The notes beneath the pieces were generated by a model, which was given only the letters and a program-made list of their open reading frames with translations, was not told where the DNA came from and made no database searches. Made by a program: the position numbers and the translations under genes. Of a stretch of 64,000 bases of DNA, positions 1 through 11,966 are shown piece after piece. Where the stretch lies: NCBI GenBank assembly GCA_039654915.1, contig CM077596.1, positions 76,943,751 to 77,007,750 of the forward strand, read 5' to 3'. Position 1 is the stretch's first letter. Every line of letters starts with the position of its first letter. This DNA is from Aquilaria yunnanensis (taxonomy: Eukaryota > Streptophyta > Magnoliopsida > Malvales > Thymelaeaceae).

Positions 1-2190
1 ACAATTAAACCACCTCATCCTAACCTTCCTTCCCCATCTCTTTCCCCTCATTCATCATTGTTGCCCTCCTTGCTACCTTTCCCTCTACCACCTCCTGATC
101 TTTGCCCTTACCCATTGAGTCCATCTCTTTGCACTTCGGTGTTAGTACTTTCATAATCCATGTCATCCTAAAACTAAAATAAAAAAAAACAAAGAATAAG
201 GAAACTTCACCGTGAAATCAAACCAAAAAAAGTAACTTGAAGATTTTTTTTGAAACATACTAGTAATTTTTTTTATGCTACTCTTCTTTGATTGTTCACT
301 TGTATTGAGTTACAACTCCATACAGATTCAACCAAGCAATCATGCCCATAGCATTGTATCTTACAAATCCTAACTCAAGCATGGCATTTTTAAGAATCAA
401 AACAAGATGTAATAGCCAAAACATAAATTTCACAATAGTCAAACAAGGTTGGTTAGGAAGAACTCATTTCAGAGGAGAATCAACAACTCAAATGAACTTT
501 TAAATCTTTGCCTGTGCGTGCTCATTATCCCCTGCTCCAGCTAGGTCACAAATATTGTCATGGTACTCCTGCAGTATATCTCGTATATCTTTCTTGCTTA
601 GCTTTTTTTTTCTTGAGTAGTAGCTTAATTCTTGCTCTCATTTAACGATGCTTAGAGCACCAAAGTGACATAGAATAACTATAATTAATTGAAAAGTATA
701 GAAACTAACTTGAAGATTATAGTGGAAAAGATCCAAAATGAACCATGCTTAATAAGCGACATGCCCAAACGTCACTAGCTTCCTTTCCCCTTTTAATTGT
801 AACATCGTACAAAAAAATCCATGAATCCTAAATCATGATCTATAAGGGTCCAACCCTAAATCTCTTGTAAACCCCAAATCCATACTTAAATTGTCACATA
901 TCTCTTGGGGAACTGATTCTTAGTCACCATTGTTGTTGTAGTAATCCCACAAATCACTCGGTAGTAATATCATCTTTGCCCCTCAACCCATCAATCCAAC
1001 TTTACACACCAGCAAATACCAGTCCTAGAACCACTGTCCCGCTTGGCCACTAGAGTTTAGCACGCTGTTTATGTAGAGCATAAGGGTTTCGCTAGCTTTT
1101 GCAACAAGGACGCCTTGGTATGAGCTGTGAAGACTGCCAACAAGTGCACTGGAGAGGTAGCCGATGCAGGTGCTATGCTACATGTACTTGTCCCATGATC
1201 GGTGAGACTTGATATCGGTGGAGTTGGCAATGATGGAGCAGTCGAAAAGGGCAATTGTGATGGAAGAGATGAAGGAGACCAAGGATGAAGGTTAGAAAAA
1301 GGTTGTTGGATTGTTAAATGAAAAAAAAATTAAAGCTTTATAAGTCAAATGGAAAGTTTTCATGGGTTGAAACTAGTTTTTCACTTTTTTTCTTGTTCAA
1401 CATTACACCTCAAGTTAACAAAAGATCCAAAATGGAATACTTAAATAAGGTTAAGGACTTTATATACAAGAAATTGAGGTTTGGGCCCAAATGGTATGAT
1501 AATAAATGTTAGGAGCCATAGATGTAATTAACCCTAAATAAAGGTGTTACCTTAAGGGAAAATATCAAATTTCCTATTATCGTTTGGCTCTTGGACAAGA
1601 TTGCACATTATAGTATTCTATCGTTTCAATATGGCAATTAAATTCATAGCTTAGAACTAGATTAACCACTAATATTACATTTTGGGACTGAATATATCAC
1701 CATCAGTTAAAAACTTAATAGTAAACGCACGCAATTAATGGTTTTGAAATCTTGAATTATTCATGTAACTTTTAACAAAATTTACAAATTTTGTGTAATT
1801 TCCCATTTTCACTTCTTCTGTGACAGCCATTACCATTCATCACCGGATCTTCTATTAATCCTTCCAAAAATGATATTTCAAATTAATCACCATATTCTAA
1901 TGCTATAAATAACCCGAGTCTCAATCAAATAAAACTCACTCATATAATATCAATGTGTTCCTGACTATCGGATTACAGATATACTAGTTGTGCTATTTTA
2001 AATATTAACGTTTAATGCTAACTCATTTGGCATTGCCTCTATCACCTAGTGATAGATCTGGTGGAGACAAATGCAATTGCTGGCACACAAAAAAATGAAA
2101 ATAGTAAATTACAAAAAGTTTATTAAGTTTGTTAAAAGTTACATTAGTACCATAAGATTTTAAAGCCAACAACTTTCTATGTTTATGAAA
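1..2190. other. AT-rich intergenic stretch, no gene seen
   Basis: I see no supported gene here. Open frames are under 65 codons and match no family I know. The sequence is AT-rich with short pyrimidine-rich patches. It ends at the first base of the left LTR of the Athila-like element. Confidence 0.6.
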
Positions 2191-3786
2191 TGTTGACTTT
2201 TTATGTAAACTTTGACTTCAAACTTTGGAATTAATTCATCATTATTTTGCTAGTTTCTTGCTTCTATTATTCATTTTGTAGGTGTTAAGAGCTAATGGAG
2301 GCATGAGAAAGGAATGAAAACAATTGGAGCAAAAACAAGAAAACTTGACAATAAAGAAAGCTAGGAAAATAAGTAACTTATAAGTTGCTTTTTGACCTTT
2401 TCCTATAATATTGAGGCTTTGGTGAAAGCATATAAGTTGTATCCCTTTCTCTTAGCTTCGTGTAAGATTTTGAATCACCTTAATCAGATATTTGTGCACA
2501 AAGTGATGACCAAAATACCAAAAAGTGTCAAAGTTGTCGAAGTGAAAGCACCTTGGTACCAGGAATGAAGCCTAGGTGCAACAAGTCAAATCTCCCATGC
2601 CAAAAAATGCACTCTTTGGTGCCTAGGTGCTACAGCACCAATTCTAAGCCTCTCTAGTTTCTACTGCTTAGGCGCCCCTACACCCTGGAGAAAAATGGTC
2701 TCCCACCTCTAATTTGAATATAAGTATACTATTGGCTAGGGGATTCTATCCAAATGGGTAGGTGGATGACAAAGACCTCTCTAAGAAAAGAAAAATCTAG
2801 AACCAAGCATAACACAAAAGATATTCTTCACCTTTAAGAGCTAGAGTTAGTTTTTCTTGACCATCACATCTCGGATTTCTCCATCTTCTTGTGAAGCACT
2901 TGTGGATTCTTACTTGGAGAAGGCTTGGAGGACTTGAAGACTTGTAAAAGCCTTGAGGAATCAAGCATCTAAAGTTTATTAGGTTCCTTCTTTCCCTCAT
3001 GCTTGTTATATTTAAAGATGGATGCTCTTTTATGTGTTTTCATGATTGTGTTTAGTTTAATTATGGAGTAATTTTCTCTATACTTTATATGGTTGTAGCT
3101 ATTTGAATTGGTTATGTTGGTTAGATTAATGACTTTTTTACTTTGGTTTTTTTTAAATGTCTATTTACTCATCTCTTGAGCTTATTATTGTGCTAGCTAG
3201 TTACTTGCTACAATTATTTGTACTATAAGTTTCTTTTAAAATCCTGAAAAAGATTAAACGTGATTGAAACTAGGAGAAGTGTGTGATGACTATGGACTTT
3301 TTAGGAGACTAGTCTTAGTCATTAGATGAAAGTAAATTAAGCTTGATAATGTTTCTCTTGAACTAGTAATTCGGATGAGAGTTTATTCTAGTTTAAGCTT
3401 AGAGAGTGACCCTTTCACTTAGGAAAGTAAGGACCTAATTAGTTAATTTCATCAACAAGTAGGAAAACCAAATTATTAACCTTAATTCTCCAATTAATCA
3501 AATCAAGTAGTGAACTCATAGAAAGTAGGCTTTTATAATTTGATAAAAATCATAATTTAGCATTGCATTGTTGTATTATGGATTAGTGACATTTTACTTA
3601 GCTAGGTTTAGTTTATTTAATTTACTTGTTTAGCCTTTATTCAATTATTGTTTGTTTAGCTAAAGTTGTCTTGAAGTAGTGGTAATTGGGAATCAATACA
3701 AACCAATCCTTGTGGGAATGATACTCATTTACCCTATCTACACGTGACCTGTGCACTTGCAGATAGTGATTTCAAAACTCACAACA
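2191..3786 (+). repeat. Left LTR of the Athila-like element
   Basis: It begins TGTTGAC and ends ...CACAACA. The partner copy is at 8396-9974. The end resembles other Athila/Tat LTRs, with a cacgtgac-type stretch and cacttgc shortly before the terminus. Substitutions against the right copy are scattered through the length. Confidence 0.85.
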
Positions 3787-3791
3787 AGTTT

Positions 3792-3812
3792 TTTTACGTT
3801 GTTGTTGGAGAT
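3792..3812 (+). other. Deaminated primer-binding site of the Athila-like element
   Basis: The segment tacgttgttgttggagattg follows the left LTR after a short T run. It aligns without gaps to the usual Athila/Tat PBS (ggcgccgttgccggggattg, complementary to a host tRNA). Apart from the first two bases, every difference is C-to-T or G-to-A. That pattern fits loss of methylated cytosines. The PBS sequence is from family knowledge; the comparison is by eye. Confidence 0.6.
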
Positions 3813-3929
3813 TGATTGTATTTAATAGAACAATATTATTTCTAGGAGATTGACTCTAGACTAAATCTTTATTTCTTTACTTATTTGTTGCCATTATGCT
3901 TAAGATTTTTTTTAAGGTACTATTAGTGT

Positions 3930-5010
3930 ATGACCCGTTCACAACACTCTAATTTGTTGCCATTAAAACCGGAGATAGTTAGACATCTTAGAGAGCTTCA
4001 TGCTACATTATACTTGGGTGAATCTAGCTCCTCTTCTATATCCATTGAGGGTGGTGAAGATAATCTTAATGGTAATAAAGGTAACAATGGGTACAATGGA
4101 GGTATGGATCATCAAGATGGAATCTTACCAAGGAATCCACAAAGATTTATAAAGAAATATATTTGACCTCTGGTGACGGAGAATTATTCGGGCATTGTAA
4201 AGCCACTGATGCAAGCCAACAACTTTGAGTTAAAGCCAGCTTTAATTTCTCTTATCTAACAAAACCTAATTGGAGGATTGGCTTCAGGGGATCTTAACAC
4301 TTGCATAATGGATTTCTTAGAGGCATGTGACACTTTTGATGCCAATGGAGGTTCCACCAATGCTATTAGGCTCTAGTTGTTTCCTTTCTCACATTGGGAT
4401 AAAGCTAAAGGATGGTACCAATCATTTTAATTGATGAGTATCACTACATGAAATGGAATGACCAATAAGTTCTTGAGCAAGTTTTTTCCTCCTTCAAAGG
4501 TCGCCTACTTGAGAGCTTTTATAGTGACATTCAAGCAACATGAGATGAAGTTCATTTCAAAGGCATGGGAGAGGTTTAAGGAGTTGCCTAAGAAGTTCTC
4601 ACAACATGGATTCTTGGATTGGCAATAAATCCAATTTTTCTATGAAGGCTTGGTAACCATTTCAAAGTTTATGATTGATGCTTTAGGCAATAGATCCTTG
4701 ATGTTTAAGATGCCTGGTGATGCCTATCAAATAATTGAGCAATTAATACTTAATGGAGAACAATGGCAGAGTAAGAGAACACAACCAAGAAGAAGTGTTC
4801 CTGAGGTGGATCAATTGACCGCTTTGTTAGCATAAATGACATATTTTATGAATCAAGTATCCAAGCTGACCAATAAGAAAAAACTAACCATTAAGCAAGC
4901 CACTACTTCTACTTCCAATATGTATGGAACACCTATGAAGATTGAGTTTAAGCCAGCAAATTTCATAGGCAACTGAAACTTTGGGTATAAAGGTAACTAA
5001 CTTGGTAACC
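3930..5010 (+). pseudogene. gag relic (retrotransposon gag domain)
   Basis: Broken frames contain the Athila gag pattern in order: LMQANNFELKPALI, then DTFDANGGSTNAIRL, then KAKGWYQSF, then NKFLSKFFPPSK, then AWERFKELPKKF and FYEGLVTISKFMIDA. These are the blocks of the retrotrans_gag fold that builds the virus-like particle. Several in-frame stops (for example after 4163 and before 4630) break the reading frame. The only long open part is about 4650-4835. It is dead as a protein source. Confidence 0.8.
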
Positions 5011-5569
5011 AATACAATCTCAATTGGAGAAATCATAAAAAAATTTTCTATGGCAACACAAAAAATATTTAACTACCACCTCATCCCAGTTTCAACCAAG
5101 TTCCAATGGAGAAGAAACCTTTTATGGTAACAATTATATTATAATTCATGAAAGAAACAAGGGATTTAATTGAAAGGAATGAGGCAAATATAACAAAATT
5201 GGGTGCGAACTTGCCAAGTTGACAAATATAGAGGACAACATAAGTTCAAATATTAAGAACCATAAGTACCAAGGGGGACAATTGTTAAACTCCATAAAGA
5301 TTCTTCAAAAAGATAGATTCCCTAGTGACACTAAGCTGAACCCAAGGGAACAATGCCACGTGATCACATTTAAATGAGGAAATAAGCTTGAAGATCTCTA
5401 TATAAGGACATCTACTCCAGAAAAACCAATCTTGGAAGATGAAGTGCAAGTTCAAGAAGAAGAGGAAGTGGTGGTATTACCAAAACTCTTTCCTAATCCA
5501 CCCTTACCTTTCCCACAAAAGTTTCAAAAAAAGAAGCTTGATGATTAATATGGCAAGTTCTTGGATATT

Positions 5570-6337
5570 TTTAAGAAGCTTTACGTCAACATCCCATTCT
5601 TGGAAGTTTCAACTCAAATGTCAAATTGGGGTAAATTATTGAAGGAAGTCATTGCAAAGAAAATGAAATTTGAAGAGTTTGAAACCATATGCCTTATGGA
5701 AGAATGTAGTACAATTGTCTAACAAAAACTTCTATTAAAATTGAAAGACCCTGAGAGCTTCACTATTCTATGCACAATTAAGGAATTTGAGTTCAAGAAG
5801 GTATTGTATGACCTTGATGCAAATGGAAACTTGATGGTTTTGTTTATTGCCAACAAAATGGGGTTAAAAGTTAAGCCTTCTACAATACAATTATAAATGG
5901 CGGATAGGCCTATCAAGTATCCATGGGGAGTAATAGAAGATATTTTGGTAAAAGTTGAAAAATTTGTCTTCTCTATAGATTTTGTGATTCTTGACATAGA
6001 AGAAGACAACCAAGTACCCTTTATCTTTGGAAGACCATTATTGACTACTGCCAAAGCAACTATAGATGTAAAGGAAGGCAAGCTTATATTCAATGTGGAG
6101 CATGAAAAAATAGAGTTCAACATGTTTAATTCTAACATTTACCCTCCTAATATGGAAGTGTACATAACTGATGTGGTCATAAAATCCAACAAAAAAAATC
6201 CTCCTACTTTTGTTATGGGTGGTAGCCCAAGAAAAATCAATGAATTTAAGCCCCCAAATCCCAAGGAGAAAGTAAAAGATGAGGTAAAACACTTATTGAT
6301 AGAAGAAAAAAAGAAGAAAACAATGAAGAAGAAATAG
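5570..6337 (+). pseudogene. Aspartic protease relic of the Athila-like element
   Basis: The frame 5570-5890 reads blocks typical of the linker and protease of Athila polyproteins (KFEEFETICLMEECSTIV, KLKDPESFTILCTI). The active-site neighbourhood appears as YDLDANGNLMVLF, which keeps the aspartate but has lost the usual glycine pattern. A stop precedes 5897. From there an open frame of 146 codons continues with MADRPIKYPWGVIEDILVKV and FGRPLLTTAKATIDV, the second half of the retropepsin fold. Nothing downstream can be read as RT. Confidence 0.8.
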
Positions 6338-6546
6338 GTCATGATAAGAGATGGAAATGTAAAAAAGTCCAATGTGCTTAAGGAAGAAATATATGGAAAC
6401 TCAAGCATGGAGATGAGTACATCTTGTTGGATACATATTGGACTCTTAAAGCATTGGAAGAATTCTTACAATGGAGAGAGTATAGAATCACATCGCCCAC
6501 TCTAATGTTTAAGAATAAAGGAGTTGGTGTGTAGCTAAAGACAATA

Positions 6547-6576
6547 AATCAAACACTTATTGGGAGGTACCTCAAC
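6547..6576 (+). other. Conserved post-pol motif of Athila/Tat elements
   Basis: The stretch aatcaaacacttattgggag followed by gtacctcaac resembles the short block found after pol in many Athila/Tat elements (usual form: aaacaaagcgcttgttggga). It lies only about 210 bp after the protease relic, which places the missing RT/IN segment in that gap. Downstream, 6577-8377 is 3' untranslated-type sequence with no gene I can support. Confidence 0.5.
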
Positions 6577-8377
6577 ATCTTTTTTTTTTTATATTTTTAA
6601 TTATCTTTTTAATAAGTTGAGTCTTGGAAAAAATGTCCCTTAATTACTCTTTGTGCTTATTATAGATGCCTGGTCGAAAAATCAATAACAAACATGAAAA
6701 GATGAATTACCACCATCACTAAGAGTTTAAATAGGAGTAATTAGAGGCAGAAACATCCACCTCCTGGATTTGATTCTTGATACACAATATTCTTTTGTAC
6801 TATTTTTGTCAACATTGTGGACAATGATGGTTTTAAGTTTGGGGTATGGGGGAGATGTGTTTTTGGATGATACTTGTTTGAGTGTTTTTCTGAGACTTGA
6901 CATTTAGTTGTATGCTCTTTCTTTTAGACTAGTGTTTGATGAATTTTTTCTTGTGACATTACATGCATTTCATATTCACTTTCCTTATCATGGGTTGCAT
7001 ATGGTGCATAAATGTAGGAGCATATAGTTGCATTTTTAGGTTGTGTGCATTTAGGAATCCAATGTGTACTTTTTATCATGGTTGATTGAGTCTTTTTGCA
7101 AAATCAAATCACTTGTTAGTTTTGTTAAGTAAAGAAATATCCTCATTTGTCATTAATGGTGGAAATAACACTCGGTAAGACATTTGGGCCTTGGATGATA
7201 CTTGGGCATCATGAATATTTTCTTTCCTTTAAGTAGTGCTTGCTTTGTGTGTAGAATCTTTAATTTGCTTATGAACCCTTTTATTGCTTGTAAATAGAGG
7301 ATGAAAATGACAACTTAGGGCTAACTACATATCCAAATTGCCAACCCTACAATATAATCCTTAGTTAATCCCCATTGAGCCGTTAAGCCATATTCGTTGT
7401 TTAAACCTGCATGTTAAGTCATATCCAATTTCATTCAACTTCTTTTGGTAATTGAAATGAGTTGAGCATTTTACTTGTGGGCTTGGCAAGGTATGATGAT
7501 TCTTTTTCACGTGAGTGTGGACAATGAATAAGTTTGGGGAAAATGTTAGGTTCGTGTACTAATAGTAAAAAATATGTAGTTGTGGCCTGATCATTTTGAT
7601 AGAGCATGCATGGTTTTGAATACTCTAAAAGGTTAACTGAATTTCTTTCTAGTTATGTTAAAAATCACTTCCCACTTTAGAAAAAGGCTAAAATGAGCAC
7701 ATCATGAAAAAGCCATCGTAAAAACAATAAATAAATAAAGATGAAAAAAATAAAAATAAAAATAAAAATAAATGAATTAAGTTTAAAAAAAAACTGAAAG
7801 TGCTTCATTGTAGTGCTTGAAGTTCAATCAAATATTTTGTTAGAATTATGCATGTTAAGTTGTTTATGAAGCTACTTGGAAGCTAAGCAATTGCATGTTC
7901 TAGGTGTTTAATACCTCGAGTGGGTCTTGAGAGTCAAAAGTTGTATGTGCCCATGGTGTAAATTGCTTGACATGTTTCCTTAGCTCCACTACAAAGTGCC
8001 TCTTATTGATTCCAGTCCATACTAAGCCAGGCTCTAGTGCAAGGTTGAATATTTGTCGTTGGACTTGTATGTTGTATGCATATTCTTTATGGACAATTAA
8101 TGGGTAGCTTGGATCCACTTACAAATTTATGGGTGAAGCCATATTGTGAGCTTTTGCACATACTAAGCCAACTTGAAATAGAGAGTAAAACACTTAGGGA
8201 GTAGCCATTTACCGTTAATGACAAAGTTTTTCTTTCTTTACTTACCTAAACTTCTCTTGAGTTGATTTTGTGAAATGAAGGATTCCATAATGACGTATTG
8301 GGTATGCATTGTTAGCTTTTTTTTTTTTTGTTTATTTTATTTTTCTAGTTTGCATTTGTTAGGGATAGCAAATATTT

Positions 8378-8395
8378 AAGTTTGGGAGTATGAAG
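8378..8395 (+). other. Polypurine tract of the Athila-like element
   Basis: The segment aagtttgggagtatgaag directly precedes the TG of the right LTR, where plus-strand priming takes place. A similar aagtttggggtatggggg occurs earlier at about 6836-6853. Confidence 0.55.
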
Positions 8396-9974
8396 TGTTG
8401 ACTTTTTATGTAAAATTTGACCTCAAGCTTTGGACTCAATTCATTATTATTTTGCTAGTCTCTTGCTTCTATTGTTCATTTTATAGGTGTTAGGAGATAT
8501 TGGAGGCATGGAAAAAGAATGAAAGCAATTAGAGCAAAAACAAGAAAACTTGTCAACAAAGAAAGCCAAGAAAATGACCAACTTGCAAGCCACTTTTTGA
8601 CATTTTCCTAGAAGATTAAGGCTTTGGCGAAAACATATAAGTTGTAGACCTTCCTTTTAGTTTTGCATAGGATTTTGAATTGCCTCAACCGAATATTTGT
8701 GTGCAAAGTTATGACTAAAACACTAAAATGTGTCAAAGCTGTCGAAGTGGTGGTGCCTAGGCACCATAGTTCAAATCTCCCTTGCCTGAAAATGCACACT
8801 TTGGAGCCTAGGCACCTCCAAGAACCTCGAGCCTGGGCATTGCAGCACAAATTCTAACCTTCTCTAGGACCTAGACGCCCCTGCACCTGGAGAAAAATTG
8901 TCCTTTACCTTTATTTTGATTCTAAGCATACTATTAGCTAGGTGATTCTATTCAAATAGGTAGGTGGGTGACAAAGATCCCTTTAAAAGAAGAAAAATCT
9001 AGAACCAAGCATGACACAAGAGACATTCTTCATCTTTAAAAGCTAGAGTTAGGTTTTCTTGACCATTACATTTTGCATTTCTTCATCTTCTTGTGGAGTA
9101 CTTGTGAATTCTTACTTGGAGAGGGTTTGGAGGACTTTAAGACTTGTAGAAGTCTTGAGGAATCGAGCATCCAGAGTTTATTGGGTTCATTTTTTCCCTC
9201 ATTCTTGTATTTAAACATGAATGCTCTTTAATTTATTTTCATAATTGTGTTTGTAGTTTTGTTTACACTTTCTATGGTTGTAGCTATTTGAATTAGTTAT
9301 ATTGGTTGGATTAATGAATTTTTGGCTTTGCTTTTCTTTCAAATGCTTGTTTACTCTTCCTTTGAGTTTATTGTTGTGCTAGCTAGTTAATGGCCACAAT
9401 TACTTCTACCATAAATTACTTTTAAACTCTTGAAAAAAATTAAAAGTAATTGAAACTAGAGGAAAAGTGTGATGACTATGGACTTGTTGGGAGACCAGTA
9501 ATGGTCATTAGATGAAGGTAAATTAAGCTTGATAATACCTCTCTTGAGCTAGCAATTCGGATGGGAGTCCATTCTAGCTTAAGCTTGGAAGAGTGACCTT
9601 TTTCACTTGGGAAAGTTAGGGTCCAATTAGTTAACTTCACCAATAAGTAAGAAAACAAACCATTAGCCTTAATTCACCAACTAATCAAGTCAAGTGGTAA
9701 ACCCATAGAAAGTGGGATTTTACAATTTGATAAAAACCACAATTTAGCATTGCATTGTTGCATTATGGATTAGTGACATTTTACTTAGCTAGGTTTAGTT
9801 TATTTGATTCACTTGTTTAGCCCTTCATTCAATTGCTGTTTGTTTAGCTAAAGTTGTCTTGAAATTGTGTTAATTGTGAATCAATACAAACCAATCAGCA
9901 TGAGAACAATACTCACTTACTCTATCTACACGTGACTCATTCACTTGCTGATAGTGGTTTCAAAACTCACAACA
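8396..9974 (+). repeat. Right LTR of the Athila-like element
   Basis: Homologous to 2191-3786 over its whole length, with TG and CA ends. It is slightly shorter through small indels. It ends in ctcacaaca at 9974. Confidence 0.85.
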
Positions 9975-10984
9975 ATTTACAATTAGATTTTTAATGGTAG
10001 TGGTTAATCTGATCCTAAACTATAACATTAATGGTGATTGCGTAACCATTGAAAACTATAGTGAGCTATGTGGTCTAGGAGTCAAACTATAGTGAAAATT
10101 TTGATACTATACCTTTACATATATTATAACCATTGATTTTCTAATTTTTTATATTTTTTGCATGAACAAATAACAATATTCGAGGTTATTTATGCATCAC
10201 TTAATGTCTAATTAGTTCCTATCAAAGTAAGTGATTTTCTATAAACAAGTAGTTACATCCTAATAACTATAATTTGGTGAAAATTTGGTATATTAATTCA
10301 ATATGGTGTGATTGTGTGGTTGTATTAAAGTTGTAAGGTGTATTTACGTCATTCCTCAGCTATGGGCTAGCACATTATATCAATAAATTTCTAAGACATT
10401 GTTAAAAAATTAATGATGTGCTTCAGTAACCAGCCCACTTGTTCACAATTTCCCTTTAACAATTTGCTGATGCTAAAAGGATTGCCAATATCTTATATTG
10501 CAACAAAATCCAATTATCAAATTACTTGTACAACTTCAATAACATAATTGTTAGTAATAATACTTTTCAAAATTCTTTCAACTTGGTTATTATTTTTTGC
10601 TGAGTAAAAAAAAAGGTCAAACTACTTATTTTTAAGCTCTCATATGAAGGTAAAAAGGATTTTTGAGTTCTTTCTTAAATACCAACATTTTTTTTATGTG
10701 CTTGAAAAGAAAAGAAACCAATTACAAGGCAAGAATAAAACATAAAAGCCGGTGTCTAGATTATAGGTCACCCCAATGGTTTATCATTAGACCTTTATTA
10801 AGGAGACTAGCTAAAATAAGCCCGCAAGATCTTGTATATTTCTGACCACGCTACTAACCTTAATTTAAATTTTTTAGTAGTTAAACACTTGAAGGAAACC
10901 CTACAAACAATCTATTTAAATAGTGCAATTTAATAGATTGTTTGTTGTAGCAAATCTCATGGCAACCTAGATTACATATAGCTT
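9975..10984. other. AT-rich intergenic stretch, no gene seen
   Basis: No coding or RNA gene is supported. The sequence is AT-rich with short frames only. It separates the Athila-like element from the LINE remnant. Confidence 0.5.
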
Positions 10985-11966
10985 CATGTATATGGCTGAA
11001 GTGCATGCATTAAAAAATATCATTGAGTTAGAGTTCTTTTGTCGGGAAACCTTCAGACCAACACCAAAGCACCAGCTCTGAATGTGCTGCAACATACACC
11101 ATCCACCTTAAAAATGGATGGAGGACCTTGGCAAATGTAATTATCCCAAATCTTACTACTTGGTAGAGGGGCTGACTGGAGAAGACTTATCATAAAAAAT
11201 TTATATGCCCTTGTAGGTTAACAGTTATTTTTGAGATTTTCCTTGGTAATAGTGATTTGAGATGGTAGTTGTGACTCAGTAGAAAAAACCAAAGAATTTT
11301 GGCATAACTAGATGCTCCATACAGTCGCCAAGACCAAATCAATTTTTTCAATAAACTTTTTAACAAACTGATGCCAGACTTCTTAAAACCAAGATCCAAA
11401 AGACTCCAATTGGGAAAGTATAAGAATACCAGAAGTTTGTGTCCAAACTATTTGAGAATCCTTACACCTAAAGAATAAGTGGATAATATCTTTCTATCTC
11501 TCTTTCTCCACACTTTGCGCAATCTGGCGAATGAGTGATATTCCTCTTGAACAATTATAATTTTGTAGGAATGACTGCCAAGCAATATTTCTAAATATGT
11601 TTTGAATTTGGGGCAAAAGTTCTTAGCCTACATTTTTTTAAGGCAATTAATAAGCTATTGAGTAAGGAGGTCTGCACCATTTTAGGAGACCTTAGGAAGC
11701 TAAAAAAAAACATATCCCTTCTTTGTAGCCTAAACCCCATTTTTAGCCCTTTCACAAATAAGCCAATCATTTCCTGAGGCACTTCTTTGAGTACTAAGCA
11801 TGATGATTTGGGCAATTTCCACTTAGAAAAGGGAATTAAGCACCACAGTGTTCTAATCCTTGGAATTTAGATGAAGTAGATCAACAACCTTCTTTAGCTA
11901 CAAATTTTCTATAAGGACCTGCATATTGCCATGCAGTCTAGCTGGATAGAACTCTAGGAGCTAATA
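10985..11966 (-). pseudogene. LINE (L1-type) 3' part: zf-RVT and RNase H-like relics
   Basis: Read on the minus strand, this is the C-terminal half of a plant L1-type pol. At 11780-11900 there is a KWKLPKSSCLVLKEVPQEMI-like block, the usual stretch before the zinc-binding domain. At about 11480-11560 a frame reads LFKRNITHSPDCAKCGERE, matching the C-x2-CG-x2-E core of zf-RVT. At about 11040-11110 a frame reads FKVDGVCCSTFRAGALV, resembling the start of the RNase H-like tail (DGA...GAG). Frameshifts and stops are frequent. The 5' half continues at 14499, after the inserted solo LTR. Confidence 0.7.

Larger units (their letters stand above)
2191..9974 (+). mobile_element. Decayed Athila-like Ty3/gypsy LTR retrotransposon lacking RT/integrase
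   Basis: Two direct repeats of about 1.6 kb, both starting tgttgactttttatg and ending ctcacaaca, enclose 4.6 kb. Inside, in order, are a degenerate PBS, a gag relic, a protease relic, a short conserved post-pol motif (6547-6576) and a polypurine stretch before the right LTR. Gag and protease relics resemble the Athila/Tat branch of Ty3/gypsy. No reverse transcriptase, RNase H or integrase can be read between protease and the post-pol motif, so roughly 3 kb of pol is missing. In the first 200 bp the LTRs differ at more than 10% of sites by eye, so the insertion is old. I could not find a target-site duplication: the flanks tgaaa and atttac do not match. Confidence 0.85.

Noticed and set aside
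5719..6408. Antisense frames over the Athila protease relic
   Set aside because: They mirror the sense-strand protease frame and show no domain of their own.
7900..8118. 72-codon antisense frame near the right LTR of the Athila-like element
   Set aside because: Antisense ORFs exist in some Tat elements, but this one is short and matches nothing I know.
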